NCBI RefSeq assembly: GCF_019042245.1
Contig: NZ_JAHQCX010000004.1
Span: 248,001-312,000 of the forward strand
Reading direction: 5' to 3'
Length of the DNA: 64,000 nt
Origin: Diplocloster modestus
GTDB taxonomy: Bacteria; Bacillota; Clostridia; Lachnospirales; Lachnospiraceae
Part shown: one piece after another, positions 1 to 8,673 of the stretch
Layout of the letters: each line of letters opens with the position of its first letter
Numbering within the stretch: position 1 is the stretch's first letter
The notes under the pieces: generated by a model
Seen by the model: the letters and a program-made list of their open reading frames with translations, nothing else
Told to the model about the DNA's origin: nothing
Database searches by the model: none
Made by a program: the position numbers and the translations under genes

Positions 1-437
1 TTGGATCCGGCATGGCGGTGATATTTGGAACCGTGGGTCATGGGTCCTCTGTGCTGGCCATGTCTCTTGATCGCGCCCTGGAATCCTTTTCCTTTGGAAA
101 TGGCAGTAACATCAACTTTCTCGCCGTTCTCAAAGACATCTGCTTTGATTTCCTGTGCCAGCTGATATTCACTTGCATTTTCAAATTTGAATTCTTTAAC
201 GAATCTCTTACAGGATACGCCTGCTTTGTCGAACTGGCCCTTCATAGGCTTGTTCACCAAATTCTCACGTTTGTCCATGAAACCGACCTGTACGGCGTCA
301 TATCCGTCATTATCAGCGGTTTTCACCTGAGTAACCACGCAGGGACCAGCCTGTAATACGGTTACCGGAACTAACGTGCCATCTTCGTTGAAGATCTGGG
401 TCATTCCAACCTTTGTAGCTAAGATCGCTTTTTTCAT
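1..437 (-). CDS. rplC: 50S ribosomal protein L3, partial (3' end outside window)
   Basis: Reading down from the ATG at 435-437 the protein starts [16 protein letters not shown] and continues with the L3 signature around [13 protein letters not shown] before the window ends; about 145 of roughly 210 residues are present. L3 binds 23S rRNA and is an early assembly protein of the large subunit. A TAGGAGG ribosome binding site lies just upstream (about 447-453). It follows rpsJ by about 120 bp in the usual S10-operon order (S10, L3), so it is transcribed from the promoter at 1143-1171. Identity is secure; only the truncation by the window edge is unusual. Confidence 0.97.
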   Translation of the reverse strand, partial: MKKAILATKVGMTQIFNEDGTLVPVTVLQAGPCVVTQVKTADNDGYDAVQVGFMDKRENLVNKPMKGQFDKAGVSCKRFVKEFKFENASEYQLAQEIKADVFENGEKVDVTAISKGKGFQGAIKRHGQHRGPMTHGSKYHRHAGS

Positions 438-555
438 TCTTTCCTTTACCTCCTAAATCTACAGCGGAACGCGGCCATGCTTATTTAACTGCGTTCATAC
501 TAGTTCGGGAAAACAAGTTTCCTTAACGACACGGGGATACCGTATCGATTGCTGT

Positions 556-873
556 TTATTTTTGTTTCATTTTGATGTCGATGTACACACCTGCGGGCAT
601 TTCCAGTCTGGACAATGCATCTACCGTCTTAGGGGTAGGTGTGATAATGTCGATCAGTCTTTTATGAGTTCTCTGCTCGAACTGCTCTCTGGAGTCTTTG
701 TACTTGTGTACCGCTCTCAGGATGGTAACTACCTCTTTCTTCGTGGGCAGCGGCACCGGTCCGCTCACCTGAGCACCATTCTTCTTCACAGTTTCGATGA
801 TTTTTTTCGCGGATGCATCCACCAATTGATGATCATACGCTTTCAATGTGATTCTCATTACTTGACTTGCCAT
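556..873 (-). CDS. rpsJ: 30S ribosomal protein S10
   Basis: The 105-residue product, starting [16 protein letters not shown], matches S10 over its full usual length (about 102-105). S10 is part of the 30S head and, as NusE, a transcription antitermination factor. An in-frame start 20 codons further upstream is possible, but AAGGAGGCGAC places a strong ribosome binding site just before the ATG at 871-873, which I chose. It is the first gene of the S10 operon, with rplC next. The upstream region is a long untranslated leader of about 260 nt. Confidence 0.97.
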   Translation of the reverse strand: MASQVMRITLKAYDHQLVDASAKKIIETVKKNGAQVSGPVPLPTKKEVVTILRAVHKYKDSREQFEQRTHKRLIDIITPTPKTVDALSRLEMPAGVYIDIKMKQK

Positions 874-1135
874 AAAAAAAGTCGCCTCCTTTTCGTACTT
901 TTCATACCAGTACGACAAGCGGTGACTGTACACTCTTCCGTGTGTGTCGCGTTTGCTACATTCTTACACGGTGTGCTCTGCCCGGTCAAAAACCGTTCAG
1001 ATACTCGATCCTGCTGATCCGGATCTTATTCGGTACAGTGACTTGTCGCCAGTTTCCTAACTTGACATTCGCTCCACGGAAAACCTGCCACATTTGGGCA
1101 GCAACCTCACGTTTCAACGCTATCAATGTCACAGC
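874..1135 (-). other. Untranslated leader of the S10 operon
   Basis: This stretch between the predicted start of transcription and rpsJ has no convincing gene. Its length (about 260 nt) suggests a regulatory leader, since S10 operons are often autoregulated in bacteria. I could not assign it to a known leader class, and I see no intrinsic terminator in it. Confidence 0.45.
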
Positions 1136-1142
1136 ACGTTTA

Positions 1143-1171
1143 AGTATATAGGAAAGATCTGCGGATTGCAA
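1143..1171 (-). promoter_or_regulatory. Predicted sigma-A promoter of the S10 operon
   Basis: On the minus strand TTGCAA (1166-1171) is followed after exactly 17 bases by TATACT (1143-1148), close to the TTGACA-17-TATAAT consensus. An A/T-rich tract lies upstream, like the UP elements of strong ribosomal promoters. Transcription would start near 1135. Confidence 0.75.
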
Positions 1172-1235
1172 GTATTTTTTTAATTTTTTTTGGTAAATTT
1201 TCGGAATAAGAGTTTCAATTCATGGCCCACTGGGC

Positions 1236-1435
1236 GGGGACTGGCACCTTTCGGCAGAAAAGACAGGTTTCAAGCAACTGCATGGAGAAAGGGGCCTGTC
1301 CCTGGATGTTGACTCGATAGACCCACATTCAAGAAGCAGGCACTTTTTTCTCACACAGACCGACAACCAGGGACAGGCCCCTTTCTCCACGCAGTTGCTT
1401 GAAACTTTCGCTTTACTGCCGAAAGGTGCCAGTCC
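1236..1435. repeat. Long inverted repeat, GGGGACTGGCACC type, 3' of tag
   Basis: Two arms of about 70 bp, nearly identical as reverse complements, enclose a loop of about 60 bp. The left arm begins GGGGACTGGCACCTTTCGG (1236 on) and ends AGGGGCCTGTCCCTGG; the right arm returns the same sequence with a few mismatches. It starts about 20 bp beyond the tag stop codon. It shares the GGGGAC terminus with the hairpins at 12082, 47275 and 56695. The architecture resembles REP/BIME-type non-autonomous repeats mobilised by RAYT-type enzymes; that link is inference, as no such enzyme is in the window. Confidence 0.85.
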
Positions 1436-1456
1436 CTTCCCATAATAACATTCAAT

Positions 1457-2050
1457 TTATATTGTGGTATACGGATATTTCTGCTGTAACTCTTTATATA
1501 GGAAGCAATCGGGTGAGTGGTCGTTGATCATACCACAGGCCTGCAGATGTGAATAGACGGTAATGGCTCCCAAATATTTGAAGCCTTTGTTCTTCAAATC
1601 TTTGCTGATATCTTCGGACAGTTTATTTTGAGCCGGCAGGTTCCCGCCGGCGTGTTCTTTATACAGGATAGTTTTGCGGCCGGTAAAGGACCATAGGTAA
1701 TGGTCGAAAGACCCGTATTGCTGCCGGATACGGAGAAAGCAGTTGGCATTATTGATTACAGCCTCTATCTTTCTGCGGGAACGGATCATGTCCGGTGTCT
1801 GCAGGATCTCTTCAATCTTTGCTTCCTGATAGGCCGCTATTTTCTCATAGTCGAAATCGTCAAAGCACCGGCGGAAGGTTTCCCGCTTCTTCAACATCAT
1901 CGTCCAGTTCAGGCCGCACTGCATAACCTCCATCATGAGGAATTCGAACTGCTTACGGTCATCATGGACAGGGATTCCCCATTCGTTGTCATGATACTCC
2001 TGTAATATTCCGTGGTCCTGGCACCAGGTACATCTGGTGAGTTCTTTCAT
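1457..2050 (-). CDS. tag: DNA-3-methyladenine glycosylase I
   Basis: The 197-residue protein begins MKELTRCTWCQDHG and shows the TagI family features: an N-terminal zinc-binding cysteine pattern (CTWC), HDNEWG, the L(N)W block (QCGLNWTMMLKKR), and a C-terminal His-rich segment with CGMINDHSPDC. It excises 3-methyladenine from alkylated DNA in the base-excision pathway. The reading frame stays open 25 codons further upstream, but AAAGGAGCC sits 9-10 bases before the ATG at 2048-2050, so I use that start; length then matches the family (about 187-195). It is flanked by a long repeat downstream and by melA upstream. Confidence 0.93.
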   Translation of the reverse strand: MKELTRCTWCQDHGILQEYHDNEWGIPVHDDRKQFEFLMMEVMQCGLNWTMMLKKRETFRRCFDDFDYEKIAAYQEAKIEEILQTPDMIRSRRKIEAVINNANCFLRIRQQYGSFDHYLWSFTGRKTILYKEHAGGNLPAQNKLSEDISKDLKNKGFKYLGAITVYSHLQACGMINDHSPDCFLYKELQQKYPYTTI

Positions 2051-2134
2051 AATATAATGGCTCCTTTTGGACGTGTGATTCATCTTGGTTTCTTCTATTA
2101 TAAAGAACAGGTTTTGAAATATCAATCTGAAACT

Positions 2135-2149
2135 TAAAAAAGGGGACTG
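2135..2149. repeat. Possible remnant arm of a GGGGAC repeat
   Basis: AAAAAAGGGGACTGG repeats the terminal sequence of the inverted repeat at 1236 but has no matching second arm nearby. It lies about 45 bp beyond the melA stop codon. A chance match to a short G-rich string cannot be excluded. Confidence 0.3.
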
Positions 2150-2194
2150 GTATCTACATTTAAAGTGCAGTGAATTGAAAATTCAGTTTTCCGC

Positions 2195-3517
2195 CTATTT
2201 ATACATCCTCATATAATCCCCGTGCGCGTCAACCAGCTCATCACACATCTTTACAATATCATCTATACTAAGCTCTGCCCCTGTGTGCGGGTCCATCATA
2301 GCGGCCTGATAGATGTATTCTTTCTTCCTTGTAACAGCCGCCTCAATGGTCAGGAGCTGCACATTGATGTTGCTCATGTTCATAGCCGCCAGCTGCACCG
2401 GAAGCCTTCCGATCCAGGTCGGATGAATACCCGTTCCATCCACCAGGCAGGGAACTTCCACACAGGCATCTGACGGAAGATTCTCTATAGAACCATGATT
2501 GATTACATTTCCGCCAATCTTATACGGCCGGTCGGTAACAACCGCTTCCATAATATAGGAAGCATATTCCAGACTTCTGTCATGGGTAATCTTCCCGTCG
2601 CTGAGGATGCTGCTGCGCTCTTCCTCCCAGCCTTTGATCTGATCCATACATCTTCTGGGATATTCATCCAGCGGAATATTGAATCTGTCGATCAGCTCCG
2701 GATAGCGGGATTTGATGAAAAACGGGTTATATTCAGCATTGTGCTCACTGGATTCCGTACAGTAATAACCCAGATGCTTTATGTACTCGAACCGGACCAT
2801 ATCTTTATGTTTACCCGCCGCATTCATCCCGGCTGCTCTTCTGCGTATTTCCGGATACAGGTCATTGCCGTCCTTGTCCTTAAGTTCCAGCAGCCATGCC
2901 ATATGATTAATTCCTGCGATCGTCTCCAACCGACCTTCCAGCTTATCCTCCATATGCAGCTCTTCCAGCAGATGGCTGGAACAACACTGAACACTGTGGC
3001 AGAGCCCTACCGTCTCTACTCCCGTGTAACGCTGCATATAGCCGGTCAGGATTCCCATAGGGTTTGTATAATTCAGGAAAAGGGCGCCCGGACACACATC
3101 TTCGATGTCCCTGGCGAACTCCTCCAATATGGGGATGGTACGCAGTCCCCGCATAATTCCGCCGATGCCCATAGTATCTGCTATGGTCTGCCGAAGCCCG
3201 TATTTTTGGGGAATTTCAAAATCGGTTATAGTACAGGGGTCATATCCGCCTACCTGAATCGCATTTACAACAAATGCGGCATTTTTCAGCGCCTCTTTTC
3301 TCTGTTCTACACCCAGATATTTTTTGATAACGGCACGTCCTTGATTTACATTTTTATTAATTGCTTCGAGAATGACAGCAGATTCCTCCAGGCGCTTTCT
3401 GTCAATATCATACAGCGCTATCTCGCTGTCTTGCAGAGCTTTACTGCACATACAGTCTCCCAGTACATTTCTGGCAAACACCGTGCTTCCGGCACCCATA
3501 AATGTTATTTTTGACAT
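2195..3517 (-). CDS. melA: GH4 alpha-galactosidase (melibiase), NAD/Mn-dependent
   Basis: The 440-residue protein is a full-length glycoside hydrolase family 4 enzyme. The N-terminus carries the NAD-binding loop GAGSTVF (8-14); NYTNPMG (149-155), the metal-ligand triplet CHS (173-175, the alpha-galactosidase version of the family motif) and GINH (202-205) follow. GH4 enzymes cleave by NAD-mediated oxidation and elimination and need Mn2+; the CHS subgroup acts on alpha-galactosides such as melibiose or raffinose. It is cytoplasmic with no signal peptide. No transporter for the sugar adjoins it. It is divergent from an AraC-type regulator at 3862, whose probable binding half-sites lie in the shared intergenic region. 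Substrate is inferred from the CHS motif. Confidence 0.92.
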   Translation of the reverse strand: MSKITFMGAGSTVFARNVLGDCMCSKALQDSEIALYDIDRKRLEESAVILEAINKNVNQGRAVIKKYLGVEQRKEALKNAAFVVNAIQVGGYDPCTITDFEIPQKYGLRQTIADTMGIGGIMRGLRTIPILEEFARDIEDVCPGALFLNYTNPMGILTGYMQRYTGVETVGLCHSVQCCSSHLLEELHMEDKLEGRLETIAGINHMAWLLELKDKDGNDLYPEIRRRAAGMNAAGKHKDMVRFEYIKHLGYYCTESSEHNAEYNPFFIKSRYPELIDRFNIPLDEYPRRCMDQIKGWEEERSSILSDGKITHDRSLEYASYIMEAVVTDRPYKIGGNVINHGSIENLPSDACVEVPCLVDGTGIHPTWIGRLPVQLAAMNMSNINVQLLTIEAAVTRKKEYIYQAAMMDPHTGAELSIDDIVKMCDELVDAHGDYMRMYK

Positions 3518-3600
3518 GATAATTCCTCCATTTCTCTTTCCTTTTAATTATTTACAAATTGGTTTTACTATACAGCTTTTACGTGCCTGAATACTTGCTA

Positions 3601-3635
3601 TATTCTGCTGCATAGTTTTATATTTTGTTGCATAG
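3601..3635. promoter_or_regulatory. Direct-repeat half-sites for an AraC-type regulator
   Basis: TATTCTGCTGCATAG (3601-3615) and TATTTTGTTGCATAG (3621-3635) match at 13 of 15 positions and are spaced exactly 20 bp apart, two helical turns. This is the usual layout of AraC-family sites upstream of an activated promoter. They lie about 85 bp upstream of the melA start. A separate inverted repeat TCACA-TTAT-TGTGA (3763-3776) sits nearer the regulator. The rest of the 344 bp gap shows no gene. Confidence 0.6.
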
Positions 3636-3861
3636 ATAAGAACTATCCAGAAGGCCTTCCGGTTTTACAGGTTTTTTACAATGTCATATAGCACCATATT
3701 ATATTGCTTTCTTATGATCTATATTATATAATCAGTGTGTGTAAGATTCTATCTTATTTGTGTCACATTATTGTGAATTTGTTGTATTTTTGGGTTCTTA
3801 ACCCCCTTTACACAATCCGCAGCTGTGGCAGATTATTCAAAACAGTGGGGAGACCGAGATT

Positions 3862-4704
3862 ATGATTATCGAAAAAATACCCGGGATTCTATCAATTTAT
3901 TTTTGCGGAAGCGAACAATGCACGCCCGGCCACTCCTTCGGGCCTGCCGTACGTCCCCATTATCTGATCCATACGATACTGGACGGCAGGGGCACCTTTA
4001 TAAGAAATGGGAAAACATACCGACTGGAGGCAGGAGATGCATTTCTCATCTCCCCTATGGAATCGACCTTTTACCAGGCGGACAGAACCGATCCGTGGAA
4101 ATATGCCTGGATCGGATTTGACGGAATGGGAGTGGAGGAATATGTAGTGAGAACCTGTTTCAGGAATTCCCCTGTCTACCGCTGTCCGGAAGACAGGAAT
4201 ACACGGCCTGCCATGACATCTGTGATGTCAGCCATAACGGATGCCTTTCTCGCCACCGATCAGAACTCATTAACTCTTATGGGGTATTTCTTCCATCTGT
4301 TGGGCATCATGCAGGGAACGCAGCCGTTCGAAGATCGCAGCCACATAAAGGGATATCTGGAAAAAGCGATTGATTACATCCATAATAATTACAGCTACAA
4401 TATCCATATTTCGGATATTGCTGCTTATATCGGCGTAGACCGCTCGTACCTGTACCGCCTGTTTATGCAGGAGGAACACATCTCTCCCAAACAATATCTG
4501 ATGAGGCTGAGACTGCGAACCGCTTCCGGAATGCTGCATTCCCCACAGTACACCATAACAGAGATTGCATATTCCTGTGGTTTTCGGGATACGGCTACCT
4601 TCTGCAACCAGTTTAAGAAGAGTATGAAACTTACTCCCAGCCAATTCCGCAAGGAAGCTAGGGAGGAAACGGTACGAACGTTGCATTTTTATGAACAATC
4701 TTAA
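3862..4704 (+). CDS. AraC-family regulator, likely activator of melA
   Basis: The 280-residue protein has an N-terminal cupin-like effector domain (about 15-110; GRGTFIRNGKTYRLEAGDAF) and a C-terminal double helix-turn-helix (about 170-265) with the typical IAAYIGVDRSYLYRLF and second-helix ITEIAYSCGFRD motifs. GGGGAGACC precedes the ATG. Its divergent position next to melA and the paired half-sites between them suggest it senses an alpha-galactoside and activates melA. This role is inferred from context. Confidence 0.88.
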   Translation: MIIEKIPGILSIYFCGSEQCTPGHSFGPAVRPHYLIHTILDGRGTFIRNGKTYRLEAGDAFLISPMESTFYQADRTDPWKYAWIGFDGMGVEEYVVRTCFRNSPVYRCPEDRNTRPAMTSVMSAITDAFLATDQNSLTLMGYFFHLLGIMQGTQPFEDRSHIKGYLEKAIDYIHNNYSYNIHISDIAAYIGVDRSYLYRLFMQEEHISPKQYLMRLRLRTASGMLHSPQYTITEIAYSCGFRDTATFCNQFKKSMKLTPSQFRKEAREETVRTLHFYEQS

Positions 4705-4741
4705 GTTTTCTTTAAATTAAGCTGCGGCTTAGGTAATATCA

Positions 4742-4782
4742 TTGAATAATCCTCTCCATTATGCTACTTTTAATAAAGTAGC
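4742..4782 (+). promoter_or_regulatory. Predicted promoter of the PBP gene with overlapping palindrome
   Basis: TTGAAT (4742-4747) and TACTTT (4765-4770) are 17 bases apart. The -10 lies inside the perfect palindrome GCTACTTT-TAAT-AAAGTAGC (4763-4782), 36 bp before the start codon, so a repressor bound there would block transcription, or the RNA could fold near its 5' end. The -10 is a weak match to consensus. Confidence 0.45.
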
Positions 4783-4817
4783 TATTACATCTGTACAGAA
4801 AGGAATGATGCCAAGGA

Positions 4818-6935
4818 ATGTCAGCACAGACAAAAAAACCTCAAAATTCCGGAGGCAGAAAAACTTCTGCTCAAAGATCAAATTCGTCTTCTGCACACAA
4901 GTCTTCCCAGCAAAGCAAGGGGACATCCGGCCCGGCCCGGAAACCATCCTCGTCCAAAAAGGCCCCTTCCAATGGGAATCGTAAAAAACGCAGGAAAAAA
5001 GGCTCCGCGGGCTTTTATTTTATACAGTTCCTTATACTGACGGTACTTCTCGGGACTTTTGCTATTTTCGCCATCTCTTACGGGCCGAAAATCTATTCCT
5101 TATATAAGGAAGCAAAAGAACTGGTCGCTAATTCCGACCGCTCCACTTTCATGACCGGCCAGTCCGGAATGATCTATGATAAGGACGGCAGCCTGATCAC
5201 GATCCTCAAAGGTGATAAAGATATGTATTATCTCCCTTCTGATCAGATTCCTCAGGAAGTCAAAGACGCCATTGTCAGTATTGAAGATAAGCGCTTTTAT
5301 AAACATCACGGGATCGATCCGGTCGGCATCATCCGTTCCGCCGTATCCCTGGTCAAACAGGATGAAATTACCCAGGGCGGAAGTACCATCACCCAGCAGC
5401 TGGCCCGGAATGTTTTCCTGACGCACAAGGTCAGCTGGCAGAGAAAAATCCAGGAAATATTTATATCCTTTCAGCTGGAGCGCATTTACAGCAAGGATGA
5501 TATCCTGGAATTTTACATCAACAACATCTATTTTTCAGACGGTTACTACGGGATCCAGGCTGCCAGCCGCGGATACTTCGATCAGGATGTCTCCGAACTT
5601 AACTTGTCCCAGATCGCATTTTTGTGCGCGATTCCCAACAATCCCACACTCTACGACCCCAAGGACCATATGGATAATACATTGGGACGAAGAGACCGGA
5701 TATTGGCAAATATGAAAGAGGACGGTAGGATAAGTGACGACCAGTATCAGCAGGCTGTCTCGGAAGAAATCACGCTCCATGAAAAAACGGCTGTCACAAC
5801 CACCTCCACATCGGCCGACAGTTATATTACTTACTGTGCAGTCCGCGCGCTGATGGAAATGGATGGTTTTGAATTCCAAAGTGAATTTGACAGCGAGGAG
5901 ACCCAGCAGGCCTACCAGGATTCTTATAACACTTTATACGATCAGTGCAGACAGGATCTCTATACCAAAGGATATCAAATCTACACCTCCATCGATATGA
6001 CGTTACAGCAGGAGCTGCAAAGTGCCATCGACGCCAGCCTGTCTGAATATACCACTCTAGGCACGGAGGGTGCTTATGCCTTGCAGGGAGCCGGTGTCTC
6101 CATAGACAACGCTACCGGCTATGTAACTGCCATCGTCGGAGCCCGCAGTCAGGAAGATATGCCTTTTTCCCTAAACCGGGCTTACCAGAGCTACCGACAG
6201 CCGGGAAGCTCGATCAAACCGCTGATCGTCTATACCCCGGCCTTAGAGAAAGGTTACACCCCGGATTCCACGGTAGTGGACCGCAAAACAGAGGGAGGCC
6301 CCGATAACTCCAACGGAAAATATTCCGGTTCCATCACCCTGCGCTATGCCGTAGAGCAGTCCAAAAATACGGTAGCCTGGAACCTGTTTCAGGAAATAAC
6401 CCCAAAAGTCGGTCTTTCCTATTTAAAAGAGATGAATTTCTACAAAATTACGGAAGGTGACTACAATCTGGCCGCGGCTCTCGGCGGACTTACCAAAGGA
6501 GCCACTCCGCTGGAGATGACATCCGGCTACGCGGCCCTGGAAAATGGAGGCCGCTACCGCGCTCCCACCTGTATTATGCGCATCACCGATCCTGCCGGTA
6601 ACAGCATTATCGAGACCTCCCTGAAGGAAAAACAGGTCTATACCGAGGATGCCGCCCGGACGATGACTGACATTCTAAAAAGTGTTATGACTAAGGGCCT
6701 CGGAAAAAGTGCCCGCATCTCTGCAATGGACAGCGCCGGCAAAACCGGTACGACAAACGATAACAAAGACGGCTGGTTCGTGGGATACACCGGCTATTAC
6801 ACCACAGGTATCTGGGTCGGGTACGATATGCCCCGCAAATTACCGGATCTATACGGTTCCTCCTATCCCAGCGAAATCTGGAAGCAGTTCATGGAAGCTG
6901 CCCATGAGGGGCTGGAACCAATTTCCCTGCCCTAG
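4818..6935 (+). CDS. Class A penicillin-binding protein (PBP1A-type)
   Basis: The 705-residue protein is bifunctional in peptidoglycan synthesis. A basic, Ser/Lys-rich cytoplasmic tail (1-62) precedes one membrane anchor (about 66-88). The GT51 transglycosylase domain (about 105-290) has catalytic Glu in EDKRFYKHHGID (E156) and GGSTITQQL. The transpeptidase domain carries the SxxK box (GSSIKP, S464-K467), SKN (515-517) and KTGTT (642-646). The domain order and length fit PonA/PBP1A. AAAGGA lies 13 bases before the ATG at 4818; nearer ATGs are out of frame. It is transcribed alone and ends at the terminator at 6962. Confidence 0.95.
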   Translation: MSAQTKKPQNSGGRKTSAQRSNSSSAHKSSQQSKGTSGPARKPSSSKKAPSNGNRKKRRKKGSAGFYFIQFLILTVLLGTFAIFAISYGPKIYSLYKEAKELVANSDRSTFMTGQSGMIYDKDGSLITILKGDKDMYYLPSDQIPQEVKDAIVSIEDKRFYKHHGIDPVGIIRSAVSLVKQDEITQGGSTITQQLARNVFLTHKVSWQRKIQEIFISFQLERIYSKDDILEFYINNIYFSDGYYGIQAASRGYFDQDVSELNLSQIAFLCAIPNNPTLYDPKDHMDNTLGRRDRILANMKEDGRISDDQYQQAVSEEITLHEKTAVTTTSTSADSYITYCAVRALMEMDGFEFQSEFDSEETQQAYQDSYNTLYDQCRQDLYTKGYQIYTSIDMTLQQELQSAIDASLSEYTTLGTEGAYALQGAGVSIDNATGYVTAIVGARSQEDMPFSLNRAYQSYRQPGSSIKPLIVYTPALEKGYTPDSTVVDRKTEGGPDNSNGKYSGSITLRYAVEQSKNTVAWNLFQEITPKVGLSYLKEMNFYKITEGDYNLAAALGGLTKGATPLEMTSGYAALENGGRYRAPTCIMRITDPAGNSIIETSLKEKQVYTEDAARTMTDILKSVMTKGLGKSARISAMDSAGKTGTTNDNKDGWFVGYTGYYTTGIWVGYDMPRKLPDLYGSSYPSEIWKQFMEAAHEGLEPISLP

Positions 6936-6961
6936 ACTCTAATATGCTTTAAAAACATAGC

Positions 6962-7011
6962 AGTCCGCAGAACTGACTTTAATATTTCCCTGTCAGTCCT
7001 GCGGACTTTTT
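6962..7011 (+). terminator. Intrinsic terminator after the PBP gene
   Basis: AGTCCGCAG...ACTGAC pairs with GTCAGT...CTGCGGACT and is followed by TTTT. It lies 26 bp past the stop codon. The gene on the far side is convergent and may use the A-rich complement less effectively. Confidence 0.88.
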
Positions 7012-7101
7012 AACCGGATAATCATCTTTCCTGTATTTGCATTGCGGACACTGTCCTCTATGAATTATTTCCCATCCATCCAAACCAGAGGGCCTATGCT
7101 G

Positions 7102-8286
7102 TCATCCTTTTTTGATCTCCCCAGCCTTCGTAAGCGCCAGCTTCGTAGCCAGCGGTCCGACCAGCTCGTAGATTACGGTACCGCAGAGTATGATCGCGCG
7201 GATCGCGGCTCCGTGTTCGGGCACTACGGTCATAGCGATTCCTGAGAGGCCGATGGCCACACCGGCCTGGGGCAGGAGGGTAAAGCCCAGGTATTTCGAA
7301 ACTACCGGAGGGGCTTTGGAAATCTTGGCGCCCAGGGCTGCGCCTAATGCCTTACCGGCCACACGGAATACGATATAGATCGCTCCGACCACCCCGATCG
7401 TGGGAATGATCCCGATATTTAACTCCGCGCCAGATATCACGAAGAACAGCATGAAGATCGGCGGAGTCAGTCTGTCCACAATCGGGAACATGACGTCGAT
7501 CTCCGTGGAAATATTTACCAGCACACCGCTCATCATCATGCAAGCCAGCAGGGAGGATAATCCCAGTATATCGGAGACTCCGATACACAGGAAAATCATA
7601 CCGATGATGCAGGACAGCCTCGTTCCACGTCCCGTGAACAGTTTCAGCAGGAATCTTAAGATAATTCCCAGGACCGCACCGTATACCAGTGCCCCTACGA
7701 TCTCGAATACAGGCTCCAAAAGCGTCTGTGCCAACGCCACCTCTCCCTGGGAGGTGAGGGCTTTCGCGATCGCCACGGATATGCCAAAGCTCATCAGGGC
7801 AACTGCGTCGTCTATGGCTACAACCGGAAGCAATGTCTCGGTCACAGGGCCTTTGGCCTTATATTGCTTGACTACCATAAGCGTGGCCGCAGGGGCTGTG
7901 GCTGCGGCGATCGCCCCCAGTACCAATGAAAACGCCACGTTCTGGCCAGTCAGGATTAATACCAGATCGACCAGCAGTACGGCCGCCACGCCTTCGCAGA
8001 CCGCGATGATAACCGGAGATTTTCCTACCTTTTTTAAATAGGAGAGCTTGAATTCGGAACCGATGGAAAAAGCGATGAATCCGAGGGCAATCTCAGAGAT
8101 GATATCAAAGCTTTCGATTGTCTCAAGCGGCAGTATCTTCAAACAATAAGGACCAGCCAGCAGACCAATAATCAGGTAGCCGGTTACGTTCGGCAGATGT
8201 ACCTGCTTAATCAGTTTCCCTCCGGCCAGTCCCAAAAACAGGGCGATAGCCAGATAGGTCAATGTATTAAGCGTCATAGGACTCAC
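7102..8286 (-). CDS. CPA2-family cation/proton antiporter
   Basis: The 394-residue protein is almost entirely hydrophobic with 11-13 predicted membrane spans, beginning LTYLAIALFLGLAGGKLI. The paired acids in VVAIDDAVALMSFG are those used for ion exchange in the CPA2 (Na+ or K+/H+ antiporter) family. The protein lacks a C-terminal Trk/RCK domain. A GTG at 8284-8286 and an ATG at 8275-8277 are both possible starts; both overlap the end of the PII-like gene upstream (stop at 8267-8269), so the two are translationally coupled. The ion is not identifiable from sequence. The partner probably regulates transport. Confidence 0.9.
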   Translation of the reverse strand: MSPMTLNTLTYLAIALFLGLAGGKLIKQVHLPNVTGYLIIGLLAGPYCLKILPLETIESFDIISEIALGFIAFSIGSEFKLSYLKKVGKSPVIIAVCEGVAAVLLVDLVLILTGQNVAFSLVLGAIAAATAPAATLMVVKQYKAKGPVTETLLPVVAIDDAVALMSFGISVAIAKALTSQGEVALAQTLLEPVFEIVGALVYGAVLGIILRFLLKLFTGRGTRLSCIIGMIFLCIGVSDILGLSSLLACMMMSGVLVNISTEIDVMFPIVDRLTPPIFMLFFVISGAELNIGIIPTIGVVGAIYIVFRVAGKALGAALGAKISKAPPVVSKYLGFTLLPQAGVAIGLSGIAMTVVPEHGAAIRAIILCGTVIYELVGPLATKLALTKAGEIKKG

Positions 8287-8617
8287 CCAGCCCTTCTACA
8301 TAGGTAATCGGGATCGAGAACATGATTCCCGTATTCGGCTCTTTCATATCGCCGATGACGTTCTTAATGGCATTTCTGGTGTCCATCACCTGCTCATCTT
8401 TCAGTACCAACAGCATCAGTTTGCAGGTTTCTTTTTCATCCGAGGTCAGCATGGAGCGCAGCACTCCAAACATGGGCAGTTCCTCCATATTAATCAAGGC
8501 CTGCGCCATACCGGTACCTTCCAGTATCGTTCCCCCGGTCACGCCGGCCTCCGCCAGTTCCCGGATCAGATGTTCCATCAGATCCACTTTCTTCAGTATC
8601 AGCACTAATAACTGCAT
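8267..8617 (-). CDS. Small PII-like regulatory protein coupled to the antiporter
   Basis: This 116-residue protein, starting MQLLVLILKKVDLMEHLIREL, has the beta-alpha-beta pattern and size of PII/GlnB-like trimeric signal proteins, with GVTGGTILEGTGMAQ after the first helix. It lacks the classical T-loop tyrosine region of GlnB, so it is not a nitrogen regulator by sequence. AAAAGGGGGATATT precedes the ATG. The stop overlaps the antiporter start, which suggests it binds a nucleotide or similar effector and gates the antiporter; other PII-like proteins partner membrane transporters in this way. Function is inferred from fold and context. Confidence 0.72.
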   Translation of the reverse strand: MQLLVLILKKVDLMEHLIRELAEAGVTGGTILEGTGMAQALINMEELPMFGVLRSMLTSDEKETCKLMLLVLKDEQVMDTRNAIKNVIGDMKEPNTGIMFSIPITYVEGLGESYDA

Positions 8618-8673
8618 AATATCCCCCTTTTCATATGTTACAAATTATGGCAGGCAAGATTTTGTCCACCTGG

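Noticed and set aside
12..356. Plus-strand open frame of 114 codons
   Set aside because: It is the antisense shadow of rplC.
986..1171. Open frame of 61 codons in front of rpsJ
   Set aside because: It starts inside the predicted -35 of the S10 promoter, has no ribosome binding site and no family resemblance.
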